From: Crocinitomicaceae bacterium
Lineage (GTDB): Bacteria > Bacteroidota > Bacteroidia > Flavobacteriales_D > Crocinitomicaceae
Length of the DNA stretch: 14,705 nucleotides
Direction: 5' to 3'
Assembly: GCA_003512365.1 (NCBI GenBank)
Contig: DORI01000258.1
Span: 1-14,705 of the forward strand
The notes below the pieces were generated by a model. That model was given only the letters and a program-made list of their open reading frames with translations. It did no database searches and had not been told where the DNA came from. The translations under genes and the position numbers were made by a program. Numbering within the stretch: the first letter of the stretch is position 1; each line of letters begins with the position of its first letter. Below are positions 1 to 8,019 of this stretch, one piece after another.

Positions 1-2017
1 TGCAAATTCTAAGAGAAAGAGAAAACGCATTAAAAAGGTGGAGGTTAATCCAACCGCCAATCAACAAGCGGGAAATAAATTTAATAAAGGTCCAAAAGTT
101 GAAAAACAAGAAGTTTCTGAACGAGATATTCAAAAAGAAATCAAGGAAACACTTGCGCGACTATCAAATCAAGGTTCTAAATCGAAAGCTTCAAAAAATA
201 GAAGATCAAAACGTGATTTAGTTGCTCAACGTCGTCAAGAAGAATTAGAACAAGCTGAACTTGAAGATAAAATCTTGAAATTGACGGAATTTGTTACCGT
301 TTCAGAGTTGGCGTCTATGATGAATGTAGCACCAACCCAGGTAATCTCCGTATGTATGTCGCTTGGTATTTTCGCGTCTATCAATCAAAGATTAGATGCC
401 GAAACCATTCAAATTGTTGCGGACGAATTTGGATACGAAACACAATTTGTAAGTGCCGAAGTCCAAGAATCTATTCAACTTGTTGAGGATAGTGAAGAAG
501 ATTTGATCCCAAGACCACCAATCATTACGGTTATGGGTCACGTTGACCATGGTAAAACATCTCTTCTTGATAAAATCCGAAATGCAAATGTAACAGAAGG
601 AGAAGCAGGAGGAATTACACAGCACATCGGAGCATATTCGGTAACATTGAAAGACGGTAGAAAAATGACCTTCTTGGATACACCAGGTCACGAGGCATTT
701 ACGGCCATGCGTGCCAGAGGTGCTCAAGTAACGGACGTTGCCATCATTATTGTGGCGGCAGATGACGACGTGATGCCTCAAACTAAGGAAGCAATTTCTC
801 ACGCACAAGCTGCAAATGTTCCAATGATTTTTGCAATCAATAAAATCGACAAACCGGGAGCAAATGCTGACCGCATTCGCGAACAACTTTCCGCAATGAA
901 TATTCTAGTGGAAGATTGGGGTGGAAAATACCAAAGTCAGGAGATCTCGGCAAAACAAAACTTAAACATTGATTTGCTACTCGACAAAGTACTATTGGAA
1001 GCAGAAATTTTAGATTTGAAAGCCAATCCAAATAAAAATGCACTCGGAACAGTTATAGAATCTTCCTTAGATAAAGGAAAGGGATTCGTAACAAACATGT
1101 TGGTAGAGGCAGGAACTATGAGGGTGGGAGATGTCATCCTTGTTGGAAGACACTACGGTCGCGTACGTGCAATGCACGATGAGCATGGAAAAGCCTTAAA
1201 AGAGGCAGGACCAGCTCAACCTGTTTCAGTTCTTGGTATCAACGGTGCGCCAAATGCGGGAGACAAATTCAATGTGTTAAACGATGAAAAAGAAGCGAAG
1301 TCTATTGCTCAGAAAAGAGAACAACTTTACAGAGAGCAAGGTTTACGCACTAACAAACACATTACATTGGATGAGATCGGTCGCCGTCTAGCTATTGGAG
1401 ACTTTAAAGAACTTAACGTAATTGTGAAAGGTGATGTGGATGGTTCAATTGAAGCGCTATCTGATGCTTTGTTAAACCTTTCTACGGAAGAAATTCAAGT
1501 GAATATTATTCACAAAGGAGTTGGAGCTATCACAGAAGCCGATGTCAATTTAGCCTCAGCTTCGGATGCGATTATCATAGGTTTCCAAGTTAGACCTTCA
1601 CAAAGTGCGAGAAAACTAGCGGAAAATGAACAAATTGATATTCGTCTATACAGCGTAATCTATAAAGCGATTGAAGAATTGAAAGCTGCAATGGAAGGAA
1701 TGTTATCTCCTGATATTGAAGAGCAAATTACAGGTTCTGCTGAAATTAGAGAAACATTCGACATTACAAAAGTGGGTACAATTGCAGGTTGTTATGTGTT
1801 AGATGGTGTGATCAAAAGATCTGCTAAAGTGCGCGTGATTCGCGATGGTATTGTGGTGCATACAGGTACGCTCGGTTCATTGAAACGCTTCAAAGACGAT
1901 GTAAAAGAAGTGAAAAACAATTACGAATGTGGTTTAAATATTGACAAATACAACGATATTCAAATTGGTGATATTGTAGAAGCGTTTGAAGAAGTAGAGG
2001 TGGCAAGAAAATTATAA
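1..2017 (+). CDS. infB: Translation initiation factor IF-2 (5'-truncated by window edge)
   Basis: IF-2 is the translational GTPase that brings initiator fMet-tRNA to the 30S subunit and promotes subunit joining. The frame is open from base 2, and the twelve codons before the GTG at 38 encode a basic stretch (ANSKRKRKRIKK) typical of the IF-2 N-terminal linker. The GTG is therefore an internal codon and the true start lies upstream. Seen in order: a charged linker, an IF2_N-type small domain (about 272-436), then the G domain with G1 GHVDHGKT (536-559), G3 DTPGH (677-691) and G4 NKID (839-850). After these come the beta-barrel domains II and IV flanking domain III. About 670 residues are present; full-length homologues are usually about 900-1000. 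In Bacteroidota infB commonly follows nusA, which would lie just outside. A 62-bp gap separates it from tatA. Identification is secure; only the 5' end is missing. Confidence 0.97.
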   Translation, partial: ANSKRKRKRIKKVEVNPTANQQAGNKFNKGPKVEKQEVSERDIQKEIKETLARLSNQGSKSKASKNRRSKRDLVAQRRQEELEQAELEDKILKLTEFVTVSELASMMNVAPTQVISVCMSLGIFASINQRLDAETIQIVADEFGYETQFVSAEVQESIQLVEDSEEDLIPRPPIITVMGHVDHGKTSLLDKIRNANVTEGEAGGITQHIGAYSVTLKDGRKMTFLDTPGHEAFTAMRARGAQVTDVAIIIVAADDDVMPQTKEAISHAQAANVPMIFAINKIDKPGANADRIREQLSAMNILVEDWGGKYQSQEISAKQNLNIDLLLDKVLLEAEILDLKANPNKNALGTVIESSLDKGKGFVTNMLVEAGTMRVGDVILVGRHYGRVRAMHDEHGKALKEAGPAQPVSVLGINGAPNAGDKFNVLNDEKEAKSIAQKREQLYREQGLRTNKHITLDEIGRRLAIGDFKELNVIVKGDVDGSIEALSDALLNLSTEEIQVNIIHKGVGAITEADVNLASASDAIIIGFQVRPSQSARKLAENEQIDIRLYSVIYKAIEELKAAMEGMLSPDIEEQITGSAEIRETFDITKVGTIAGCYVLDGVIKRSAKVRVIRDGIVVHTGTLGSLKRFKDDVKEVKNNYECGLNIDKYNDIQIGDIVEAFEEVEVARKL

Positions 2018-2030
2018 CATCCTTTGGCAA

Positions 2031-2042
2031 ATCCAATTGGAT
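2031..2042. repeat. 12-bp perfect palindrome between infB and tatA
   Basis: ATCCAATTGGAT is a perfect 12-bp inverted repeat without a loop, 13 bp after the infB stop and about 10 bp upstream of a candidate -7 promoter box. No T-run follows, so it does not look like an intrinsic terminator. A dimeric regulator site is possible but unproven. Confidence 0.4.
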
Positions 2043-2051
2043 ATTAATTGT

Positions 2052-2059
2052 TAGCTTTG
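2052..2059 (+). promoter_or_regulatory. Candidate Bacteroidota -7 promoter box for the tatA operon
   Basis: TAGCTTTG matches the Bacteroidota sigma consensus TAnnTTTG and ends 20 nt before the tatA start. A TTG at the preferred -33 spacing is not clear (the nearest candidates give 12 or 25 bp). The tatA operon may therefore be expressed independently of infB, but read-through is also possible. Confidence 0.4.
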
Positions 2060-2079
2060 TTTTAACTAAATACAAGGAT

Positions 2080-2280
2080 ATGTTTATTTTAGGAGTAGTA
2101 GGACCAGGACAAGTAATGATTATTGCTTTGGTTATTGTTTTGTTGTTTTTTGGCGGTAAAAAAATACCTGAATTGATGAAAGGTTTGGGAAGAGGTGTGA
2201 AAGAATTCAAAGACGCCTCTAAAGGTGCTGATAGCAGCTCTTCTACAGAAGTCTCTAAAACAGAAGCAGAGGAAAAATAA
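2080..2280 (+). CDS. tatA: Sec-independent protein translocase subunit TatA/TatE
   Basis: TatA oligomers form the transport-active part of the twin-arginine translocase, which moves folded proteins across the inner membrane. The 66-residue product has the family layout: a short N-terminus with a polar Gln (GPGQ, residue 11), one transmembrane helix (about 12-24), the FGGKKIPEL hinge (24-32), an amphipathic helix (about 32-47) and an acidic, Ser-rich tail. The length is normal for TatA and short for TatB. The start is supported by AAGG (2074-2077) and by spacing. The stop codon overlaps the gatA start by one base (TAATG). No tatC is present in the window. A TatB assignment is less likely given the short tail. 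Confidence 0.93.
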   Translation: MFILGVVGPGQVMIIALVIVLLFFGGKKIPELMKGLGRGVKEFKDASKGADSSSSTEVSKTEAEEK

Positions 2281-3680
2281 TGGCTTACGGTACGATAAGT
2301 GAGATAAGGGAAGCATTGCGTTCCGGAGAATCTGCTTTGTCTATAACAGAAAGCTATCTAAAACGTATCAAAGAATTTCAAAATCTTAATGCATTCATAG
2401 AAATATTTGAAAAAGACGCCCTTCGTCAAGCAAAGGATGTAGATGTAAAAATCGCCAATGGTACCGCTGGACAATTAGCGGGTTGTGTGGTTGCAATAAA
2501 GGACAATATTTGTTTCAAAGGCCACCGTGTTACAGCTTCTTCTAAAATACTTGATGGATTTGAATCCTTATTTACAGCCACCGCATTACAACGGTTAATC
2601 GATCAAGATGTAATTGTAATAGGTCGATTGAATTGTGATGAGTTTGCTATGGGAAGCTCCAATGAAACCTCTGTTTATGGTCCGGTTAAAAACAACCTCG
2701 ATACTTCAAAAGTACCGGGTGGCTCTTCAGGAGGCTCTGCTGTTGCTGCTTCAGCAGGATTATGCACATTTTCACTTGGAAGTGATACCGGCGGATCTAT
2801 ACGACAACCTGCGTCATGGACGAAAACTTACGGATTTAAACCTACATACGGACGAATTAGTCGCTATGGTTTAATTGCTTATGCGTCTTCATTCGATCAA
2901 ATAGGCCCTTTTACCAATTCATTAGAAGATGCTGAATTGATTACTGAAATTATGTCGGGTAAAGATGAATTCGATAGCACTTCTTCCTCGAGAGAATGGG
3001 AAACTAATGTCCAAGAAAAAGGTCAACTAGCAGTTATTTCGGAATATTTGCATCATCCCGGACTAGATAATGAAGTGAAAGAAGCTCTTTTTTCAACTAT
3101 TGAAAAACTAAAAAAAGCTGGATATTCAATAAAAGAATACAGTTTTCCTTTCATGGAACAATTAGTTCCTACATATTATGTTTTGTCTACAGCGGAAGCT
3201 TCTTCAAATTTAGCACGTTTTGATGGCGTTCATTATGGCTATAGAAGCACGGAAGCGAAAGGTGTTGAAGAGACCTATACAAAATCAAGAACGGAAGGTT
3301 TTGGAAAAGAAGTGAAACGGCGCATCATGGCGGGAACATTTGTATTATCTCATGGATATTACGATGCATACTACGCAAAGGCCCAACAAGTCCGGAGATT
3401 AATAAAAAACAAAACAATAGAAATACTAACTGATTGTGATGCGATTCTTATGCCTACAACGCCTGGTACGGCTTTTGCTTTGAACGCGATTTCAGATCCA
3501 ATTCAAATGTATTTACAAGACATTTTTACTGTTCATGCCAACATAGCAGGTAATCCGGCATTAAGTATGCCTTGGAAAACACATTCCAATGGATTGCCTT
3601 TTGGTATTCAATTAATGGCGGCTGATTTTAATGATCAATTTGTATTGAATCTTGCTAAAAAAATAGAGAAACAACTATGA
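2280..3680 (+). CDS. gatA: Asp-tRNA(Asn)/Glu-tRNA(Gln) amidotransferase subunit A
   Basis: GatA is the glutaminase/amidase subunit of GatCAB, which converts misacylated Glu-tRNA(Gln) or Asp-tRNA(Asn) into Gln-tRNA(Gln) or Asn-tRNA(Asn). The amidase signature is intact: AIKDN with Lys74, VPGGSSGGSA with the cis-Ser at 149, and GSDTGGSIRQPA with the nucleophile Ser173. This is a complete Ser-cisSer-Lys triad with the spacing known for GatA. The full signature block DTGGSIRQPASWTKTYGFKP favours GatA over a generic amidase. At 466 residues it is slightly shorter than many GatA proteins (about 475-490). It starts within the tatA stop codon, and its own stop overlaps the next start (ATGA), so translation is probably coupled to both neighbours. 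gatB and gatC are not in this window; dispersed gat genes are common in Bacteroidota. Confidence 0.93.
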   Translation: MAYGTISEIREALRSGESALSITESYLKRIKEFQNLNAFIEIFEKDALRQAKDVDVKIANGTAGQLAGCVVAIKDNICFKGHRVTASSKILDGFESLFTATALQRLIDQDVIVIGRLNCDEFAMGSSNETSVYGPVKNNLDTSKVPGGSSGGSAVAASAGLCTFSLGSDTGGSIRQPASWTKTYGFKPTYGRISRYGLIAYASSFDQIGPFTNSLEDAELITEIMSGKDEFDSTSSSREWETNVQEKGQLAVISEYLHHPGLDNEVKEALFSTIEKLKKAGYSIKEYSFPFMEQLVPTYYVLSTAEASSNLARFDGVHYGYRSTEAKGVEETYTKSRTEGFGKEVKRRIMAGTFVLSHGYYDAYYAKAQQVRRLIKNKTIEILTDCDAILMPTTPGTAFALNAISDPIQMYLQDIFTVHANIAGNPALSMPWKTHSNGLPFGIQLMAADFNDQFVLNLAKKIEKQL

Positions 3681-5221
3681 GGTTTTTTCTAATCGTTTTC
3701 TTCACTATTAATATTATCCTAGGATTCTCTCAGAAACCTCCGCACATGCGCAAACCTTCAGATTCATTGAAAGGAGAAGCTTTTTTGAATACAGTGGAAC
3801 AAACCTTGAAACTTTTTTATGCAGATTACACGAATGACTTGCGCTATGATTCGATTATTAGTGCACTGAAATACGAACAAGGAGAAATTCCAAGTTTTAC
3901 GGATGAGCAAATTTGTCAAAGGTTGCAAAAAATGAATGAAATGACACCGTTTCATTTGGAGTGCAATCAGGCTACAATATCTACCATTCGCTTTTTTGCT
4001 CGTGAACGAAGAAGTTTTATCCGCATCGCAATGGGACGATCGGCCTTATATTTTGATATGTACCGAGAGAAGCTTGCGGAATACGGACTGCCCATTGAAT
4101 TGCGTTTTTTGAGTGTGATTGAAAGCGGTTTGAGGCCCCAAATTAAATCAAAGGCTGGAGCACTTGGATTGTGGCAGTTTATGTATAAAACTGGACTTTA
4201 TTTCGGTCTTGAGGAAAACTCGTACATTGACGAACGCATGGATCCAGAAAAGGCGACAGATGCGGCTTGTCGTTACCTTCGCCAACTTTACGGAATTTAT
4301 GGAGATTGGAATCTGGCCCTTGCTGCCTATAATGCTGGACCAGGAACGGTGAATAAAGCGATTCGTAAATCTGGAAACAAGACTACCTATTGGGCTGTAC
4401 GACCTTATTTACCTACAGAGACTCAAGGTTATGTGCCAAACTTCATCGCAGCAGCCTATTTGATGACCTATCACGCAGAACACAATATAATTCCTCTAGA
4501 AGCTAAAGTACATAATGCAGAATTGGACACCATGTGTTTGAAGGAGGCCGTTCATATGAACACCGTTGCAAAATTAATTGGTTGGGACCTGGAAGAAATA
4601 AAATCATTAAATCCTGTATATAAGACTACTTATATTCCCAAAACAAAACCAGCAAGATGTATTACAGGTCCGTTTACGCAGATCACGATGTTGGTCGGGT
4701 TAGAAGATTCCTTGTATAAGCTAGAGAAAAGTATTTATAATCCTGATCAAGTTATTGTAATCCAACAAAAAGATACCAATTCTATTAAATCTGAAGATTC
4801 TACTCAGCTATTTGAACAACAAAATTCAGATGGAGATTCTACAAAATTGCCTTCTAAAAATCTTCAGTACTATAAAGTTAAACCTGGTGACAACCTCAAG
4901 TCAATTTCTTTGAAATTTAATGTAACAATCCAGCAAATAATGGAATGGAATGCATTGAGAACAACGAATTTATATGTAGGACAAAAGTTAAAAGTATATA
5001 GCGACGAAGTGATAGCTCAAACGCAGACTACCCAAACTCAACAGACGTCAACTCCTGTTAAACCGCCACCACCAAAAAAGAAATATTATACCGTAAGATC
5101 GGGTGATAATTTCAGTAAGGTTGCTCAAAAACACAATTTAACCATAGGTCAATTGCAAAAGTTAAATCCTGGTGTGAAAGTCAGTAGAATCCAAGTAGGA
5201 CAGAAACTAAGAGTGAAATGA
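3677..5221 (+). CDS. MltD-like lytic transglycosylase with two C-terminal LysM domains
   Basis: Predicted exported murein hydrolase cleaving the MurNAc-GlcNAc bond of peptidoglycan. Residues 1-19 look like a Sec signal peptide (hydrophobic core then GFSQ, with no lipobox Cys). The SLT/goose-lysozyme-like domain covers about 120-275, with catalytic Glu149 in SVIESGL, followed by KAGALGLWQFM (159-169) and the AAYNAGPGTV motif (216-225). A linker rich in Ser, Asn and Asp leads to LysM 1 (about 398-441, YYKVKPGDNLKSIS). A Gln/Thr/Pro-rich linker (446-468) then leads to LysM 2 (about 470-513, YYTVRSGDNFSKVA). The LysM domains should bind GlcNAc-containing glycan. The architecture matches MltD-type enzymes, except that it lacks an obvious lipobox. 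It overlaps gatA and the DUF4837 gene by 4 bp (ATGA) on both sides. Confidence 0.92.
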   Translation: MRFFLIVFFTINIILGFSQKPPHMRKPSDSLKGEAFLNTVEQTLKLFYADYTNDLRYDSIISALKYEQGEIPSFTDEQICQRLQKMNEMTPFHLECNQATISTIRFFARERRSFIRIAMGRSALYFDMYREKLAEYGLPIELRFLSVIESGLRPQIKSKAGALGLWQFMYKTGLYFGLEENSYIDERMDPEKATDAACRYLRQLYGIYGDWNLALAAYNAGPGTVNKAIRKSGNKTTYWAVRPYLPTETQGYVPNFIAAAYLMTYHAEHNIIPLEAKVHNAELDTMCLKEAVHMNTVAKLIGWDLEEIKSLNPVYKTTYIPKTKPARCITGPFTQITMLVGLEDSLYKLEKSIYNPDQVIVIQQKDTNSIKSEDSTQLFEQQNSDGDSTKLPSKNLQYYKVKPGDNLKSISLKFNVTIQQIMEWNALRTTNLYVGQKLKVYSDEVIAQTQTTQTQQTSTPVKPPPPKKKYYTVRSGDNFSKVAQKHNLTIGQLQKLNPGVKVSRIQVGQKLRVK

Positions 5222-6270
5222 GGTTAGTTTTATTTTTCTCCCTTTTCCTAAGTCTTTTATCGTGCGGTAGGTACGAAGATGAGGGACTTCAAGTAACCGG
5301 AAAAATTGGCGAATTGTTAATTGTTGCGGATGACGATATTTGGAATTCTCCAGAAGTAAAAAAAGCCTTAGATTCCGCTTTAACTAGGTTCATAATGCCG
5401 TACTTTCCTGATGTTACAACGTTTGAGTTAATACATAGAAATCATTCAACTTTTGACGGCGGAATTAAGAGACACCGAAACGTGCTTGTTATTAATATGC
5501 TTCCAGGTTCAGGTAAAAGCAGTGCAGAACTTAATTTCATTAAAGATGGATGGGCTTACGATCAAGCGATAATGGAAATTAATGCCCGTGATAAAAATCA
5601 ACTTATTCAATTACTCAAAAGTAAAACAATAGATCAAGCGCATAATTACTACGAAGAACGAGAGTGGAAAAGAATTTTGGATCGATTTGGAAAGGAAAGA
5701 AATGAACATGTTCAACAAAATGTAAAACAAACTTTTGGAATCGATATTCAATTACCAGATGGTTCGGGAATTGTTTCGTCGAATAAGAATTTTTATCGAA
5801 TTGAGTTTCCTCCAGCTTCGAGACCTATAGAGTTTCCAAATATTGGAAAACAAGATGTTGGAACGATTTGGGAAGGTGTTATGATTTACCAGTATGATTT
5901 TAAAGATTCGAGTCAGTTGGAATTGGAAAGCTTATTGAGAGCCCGTGATACCATGTTACGTTACAATGTCCCTCATGAAACAGAAGGTTTGTATATGGGC
6001 ACGCAATACGTGAAATTGGTTTACCCAGAAATGACACCAGCAACAAATGCAGATGGATCCGTTAAGGGTTTTGAAATGCGCGGAATGTTTCATTTTGTAG
6101 GTAAGAAAATGCATACAACTGGTGGTGCTTTTTGGGCATTCCATTTTGTTCATCCACGAACCAAGAAAGTTATTTGCATAAGTGGTTATGTCGACGCTCC
6201 TTCCACTACGAGCTGGACACACTTTCTTCGTGAAATTCAAGCCGTCTGGAAAAGTGTCAAAATTGTATAA
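5218..6270 (+). CDS. DUF4837-type lipoprotein
   Basis: Probable lipoprotein of unknown function. The N-terminus MRLVLFFSLFLSLLSCG has a lipobox (LLSC) with the lipidated Cys at residue 16. The following GRYEDE is acidic, which in Bacteroidota can act as a surface-export signal; this is an inference only. The mature part begins GKIGELLIVADDDIWNS and later contains the phrase HRNVLVINML. Both are typical of the Bacteroidota family DUF4837, as far as recognition from memory allows. The length (350 aa) fits. No catalytic motif was recognised. It overlaps the upstream transglycosylase by 4 bp and shares one base with the downstream glycosyltransferase start (TAATG). DUF4837 genes next to LysM murein hydrolases are a recurring arrangement in Flavobacteriia, which suggests an envelope role without proving one. 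Confidence 0.75.
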   Translation: MRLVLFFSLFLSLLSCGRYEDEGLQVTGKIGELLIVADDDIWNSPEVKKALDSALTRFIMPYFPDVTTFELIHRNHSTFDGGIKRHRNVLVINMLPGSGKSSAELNFIKDGWAYDQAIMEINARDKNQLIQLLKSKTIDQAHNYYEEREWKRILDRFGKERNEHVQQNVKQTFGIDIQLPDGSGIVSSNKNFYRIEFPPASRPIEFPNIGKQDVGTIWEGVMIYQYDFKDSSQLELESLLRARDTMLRYNVPHETEGLYMGTQYVKLVYPEMTPATNADGSVKGFEMRGMFHFVGKKMHTTGGAFWAFHFVHPRTKKVICISGYVDAPSTTSWTHFLREIQAVWKSVKIV

Positions 6271-7037
6271 TGCCGACCACAAGAATTTCAGCAGTTATCA
6301 TTACATTCAACGAAGAACAACACATTTCCAGGTGCCTTCAAACCGTACTTCAGGTTGCGGATGAAGTCATAGTTTTGGACTCGCGTTCCACAGACAGAAC
6401 GCCAGAAATTTGTAAATCCTTTAATGTTACGTTTATTTCTACCGACTGGAAAGGATTTTCGGCTACTAAAAACGAAGGAAATCAAATGGCTTCCCATGAA
6501 TATATCTTATCTTTAGACGCGGACGAGTGTCTAGACGGGGAGCTGATTAGAGAGATAAAGTGCCTTAAAGAGCAAGGTCTAGAGGCGGTATATTCTGTCA
6601 ACAGATTAACAAATTACTGCGGAAAATGGATTCGTTTTTCAGGATGGAGTCCTGATTGGAAGGTTCGTTTATTTCCCAAAAATCTTGTGAAGTGGAACGA
6701 TGCCATCGTTCACGAAGAACTGGAACTTCCTCAGCAAATTGAAGTAGTTGCCTTAAAGGGGAGATTACTGCATTACTCTTATTCCTCTACAGCTCAACAT
6801 CGCCAACGTGCCGATAAGTATTCTATGTTAACAGCACAAAAATATGCGTCCCAGGGAAGGAAGTCAACTATAGCTAGTCCGTATTTTGCAGCTATCGGAC
6901 GCTTTGCATCCATGTATTTTCTTAAAATGGGTTTTTTGGATGGAAAAGCAGGATTTCAAATTGCTTGGATAAGTGCAAAGTCAAATGCGCTTAAATACAA
7001 AGAGTTACATAGACTCAAATCCATAAAAAATGGATAG
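6270..7037 (+). CDS. Family 2 glycosyltransferase (WaaE/KdtX-like)
   Basis: Cytoplasmic-face GT-A glycosyltransferase, probably acting on lipopolysaccharide core or another surface glycan. The N-terminus ISAVIITFNEEQHISRCL (6-23) is the typical nucleotide-binding strand. It is followed by DEVIVLDSRSTDRT (31-44), a WKGFSATKNEG segment (60-70) and the metal-binding DxD in SLDADECLDG (D83-x-D85). The central SGWSPDWKVRLFPK segment and the NDAIVHEEL motif are characteristic of WaaE/KdtX-like beta-glycosyltransferases. A mildly hydrophobic C-terminal stretch (about 203-228) may associate with membrane. Length 255 aa is normal. The start shares one base with the previous stop, and the 3' end overlaps the following GT9 gene by 8 bp. 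The acceptor and sugar donor cannot be inferred from sequence. Confidence 0.88.
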   Translation: MPTTRISAVIITFNEEQHISRCLQTVLQVADEVIVLDSRSTDRTPEICKSFNVTFISTDWKGFSATKNEGNQMASHEYILSLDADECLDGELIREIKCLKEQGLEAVYSVNRLTNYCGKWIRFSGWSPDWKVRLFPKNLVKWNDAIVHEELELPQQIEVVALKGRLLHYSYSSTAQHRQRADKYSMLTAQKYASQGRKSTIASPYFAAIGRFASMYFLKMGFLDGKAGFQIAWISAKSNALKYKELHRLKSIKNG

Positions 7038-8019
7038 AATAATAGTTTCGCGGACAGATAGCATTGGTGACGTATCGTTAACCTTTCCAATTTGTGCTTG
7101 GATCAAAGATAAATTTCCAGGAGCAACGCTCGTTTTTTTAGGCAAAGAATATACCCGTCAACTTGTGTCGTCATTTGATAAAATTGATGAATTTTTAGCA
7201 CTTGAGGATCTTGTTGATTTACCGTTGACACAGCGTCTTGAGGCAATTAAGGCCGATGCAATTTTACATGTTTTTCCCAATAGAGAAATAGCTTCTCTTG
7301 CTAAAAAGGCGAGAATTCCCTTGAGAATAGGGACATCTCACAGAGCCTTTCATTTGTTGACATGTAATAAGCGTGTAAGTTTCACAAGAAAACGTTCAGA
7401 TTTACATGAATCACAACTCAACTTCCACTTGCTATACCCACTGGGGCTAACAGAAATTCCCACCATCCAAGAAGTACAACGATTAGCTGAAAATTTCCAA
7501 CCCATTGAACAGAAACTTCCCTCTTTATTTCAACAAATCGACTTATCACAAGCCATAGTTTTACATCCGAAATCCAAAGGAAGTGCGCTGGAATGGCCAC
7601 TTGAGGCTTACATAAAGTTATGTGAAAAATTGATGGATTTAAAGATTCCTGTGTTGTTTACTGGAACACAAGAGGAAGGGAATACGTTTCGCCAACTTAT
7701 ACCTAAACACCCTGCCGTTATAGATACTACTGGGCAACTTTCTTTGGGGGAGTTGATTTACCTAATTTCAAAAACGAAGGGGTTGGTAGCATGTTCGACA
7801 GGACCTTATCATATTGCAGGTTTGTGTAATCGAAGAGCCGTAGGACTTTTTTCTTCCAGAAAACCGATTCATCCAGGAAGGTGGCACGCACTTGGGAAAA
7901 ATAGTGTTTGGTTGACGTTTGATAATAATTGCACGTCATGTAAAAAAGGAAAAAAGTGCACTTGTATTGAAAGCATTCCGGTTCCAAGCGTTTTGGATGC
8001 ACTTTTAAGAAATGAATAG
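7030..8019 (+). CDS. Family 9 glycosyltransferase (heptosyltransferase-like)
   Basis: GT-B fold enzyme related to the ADP-heptose:LPS heptosyltransferases WaaC, WaaF and WaaQ. The N-terminal Rossmann half starts IIVSRTDSIGDVSLTFPI (4-21), the acceptor-side motif of the family. The donor-binding half has IVLHPKSKGSALEWPLEAY (about 176-194), VLFTGTQEE and VACSTGPYHIAGL (253-265), followed by VGLFSSRKPIHPGRW. The C-terminal Cys cluster C301-x2-C304-x5-C310-x-C312 parallels the Cys-rich tail seen in several heptosyltransferases. It overlaps the upstream GT2 gene by 8 bp and the downstream UbiA-like gene by 8 bp. With the GT2 enzyme it probably builds LPS core or a related surface glycan; the actual sugar is unknown. 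Confidence 0.87.
   Translation: MDRIIVSRTDSIGDVSLTFPICAWIKDKFPGATLVFLGKEYTRQLVSSFDKIDEFLALEDLVDLPLTQRLEAIKADAILHVFPNREIASLAKKARIPLRIGTSHRAFHLLTCNKRVSFTRKRSDLHESQLNFHLLYPLGLTEIPTIQEVQRLAENFQPIEQKLPSLFQQIDLSQAIVLHPKSKGSALEWPLEAYIKLCEKLMDLKIPVLFTGTQEEGNTFRQLIPKHPAVIDTTGQLSLGELIYLISKTKGLVACSTGPYHIAGLCNRRAVGLFSSRKPIHPGRWHALGKNSVWLTFDNNCTSCKKGKKCTCIESIPVPSVLDALLRNE

Noticed and set aside
38..40. GTG at 38 as the start codon of infB
   Set aside because: The frame is open back to base 2 and encodes a basic IF-2-like linker; the family is far longer, so the gene is truncated by the window edge.
392..886. 164-codon minus-strand open frame within infB
   Set aside because: It lies wholly antisense to conserved IF-2 G-domain sequence, has no recognisable domain and a Cys/His-rich composition typical of a shadow frame.
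6182..6364. 60-codon plus-strand open frame bridging the DUF4837 and GT2 genes
   Set aside because: It overlaps the conserved ends of two real genes in another frame and shows no domain.
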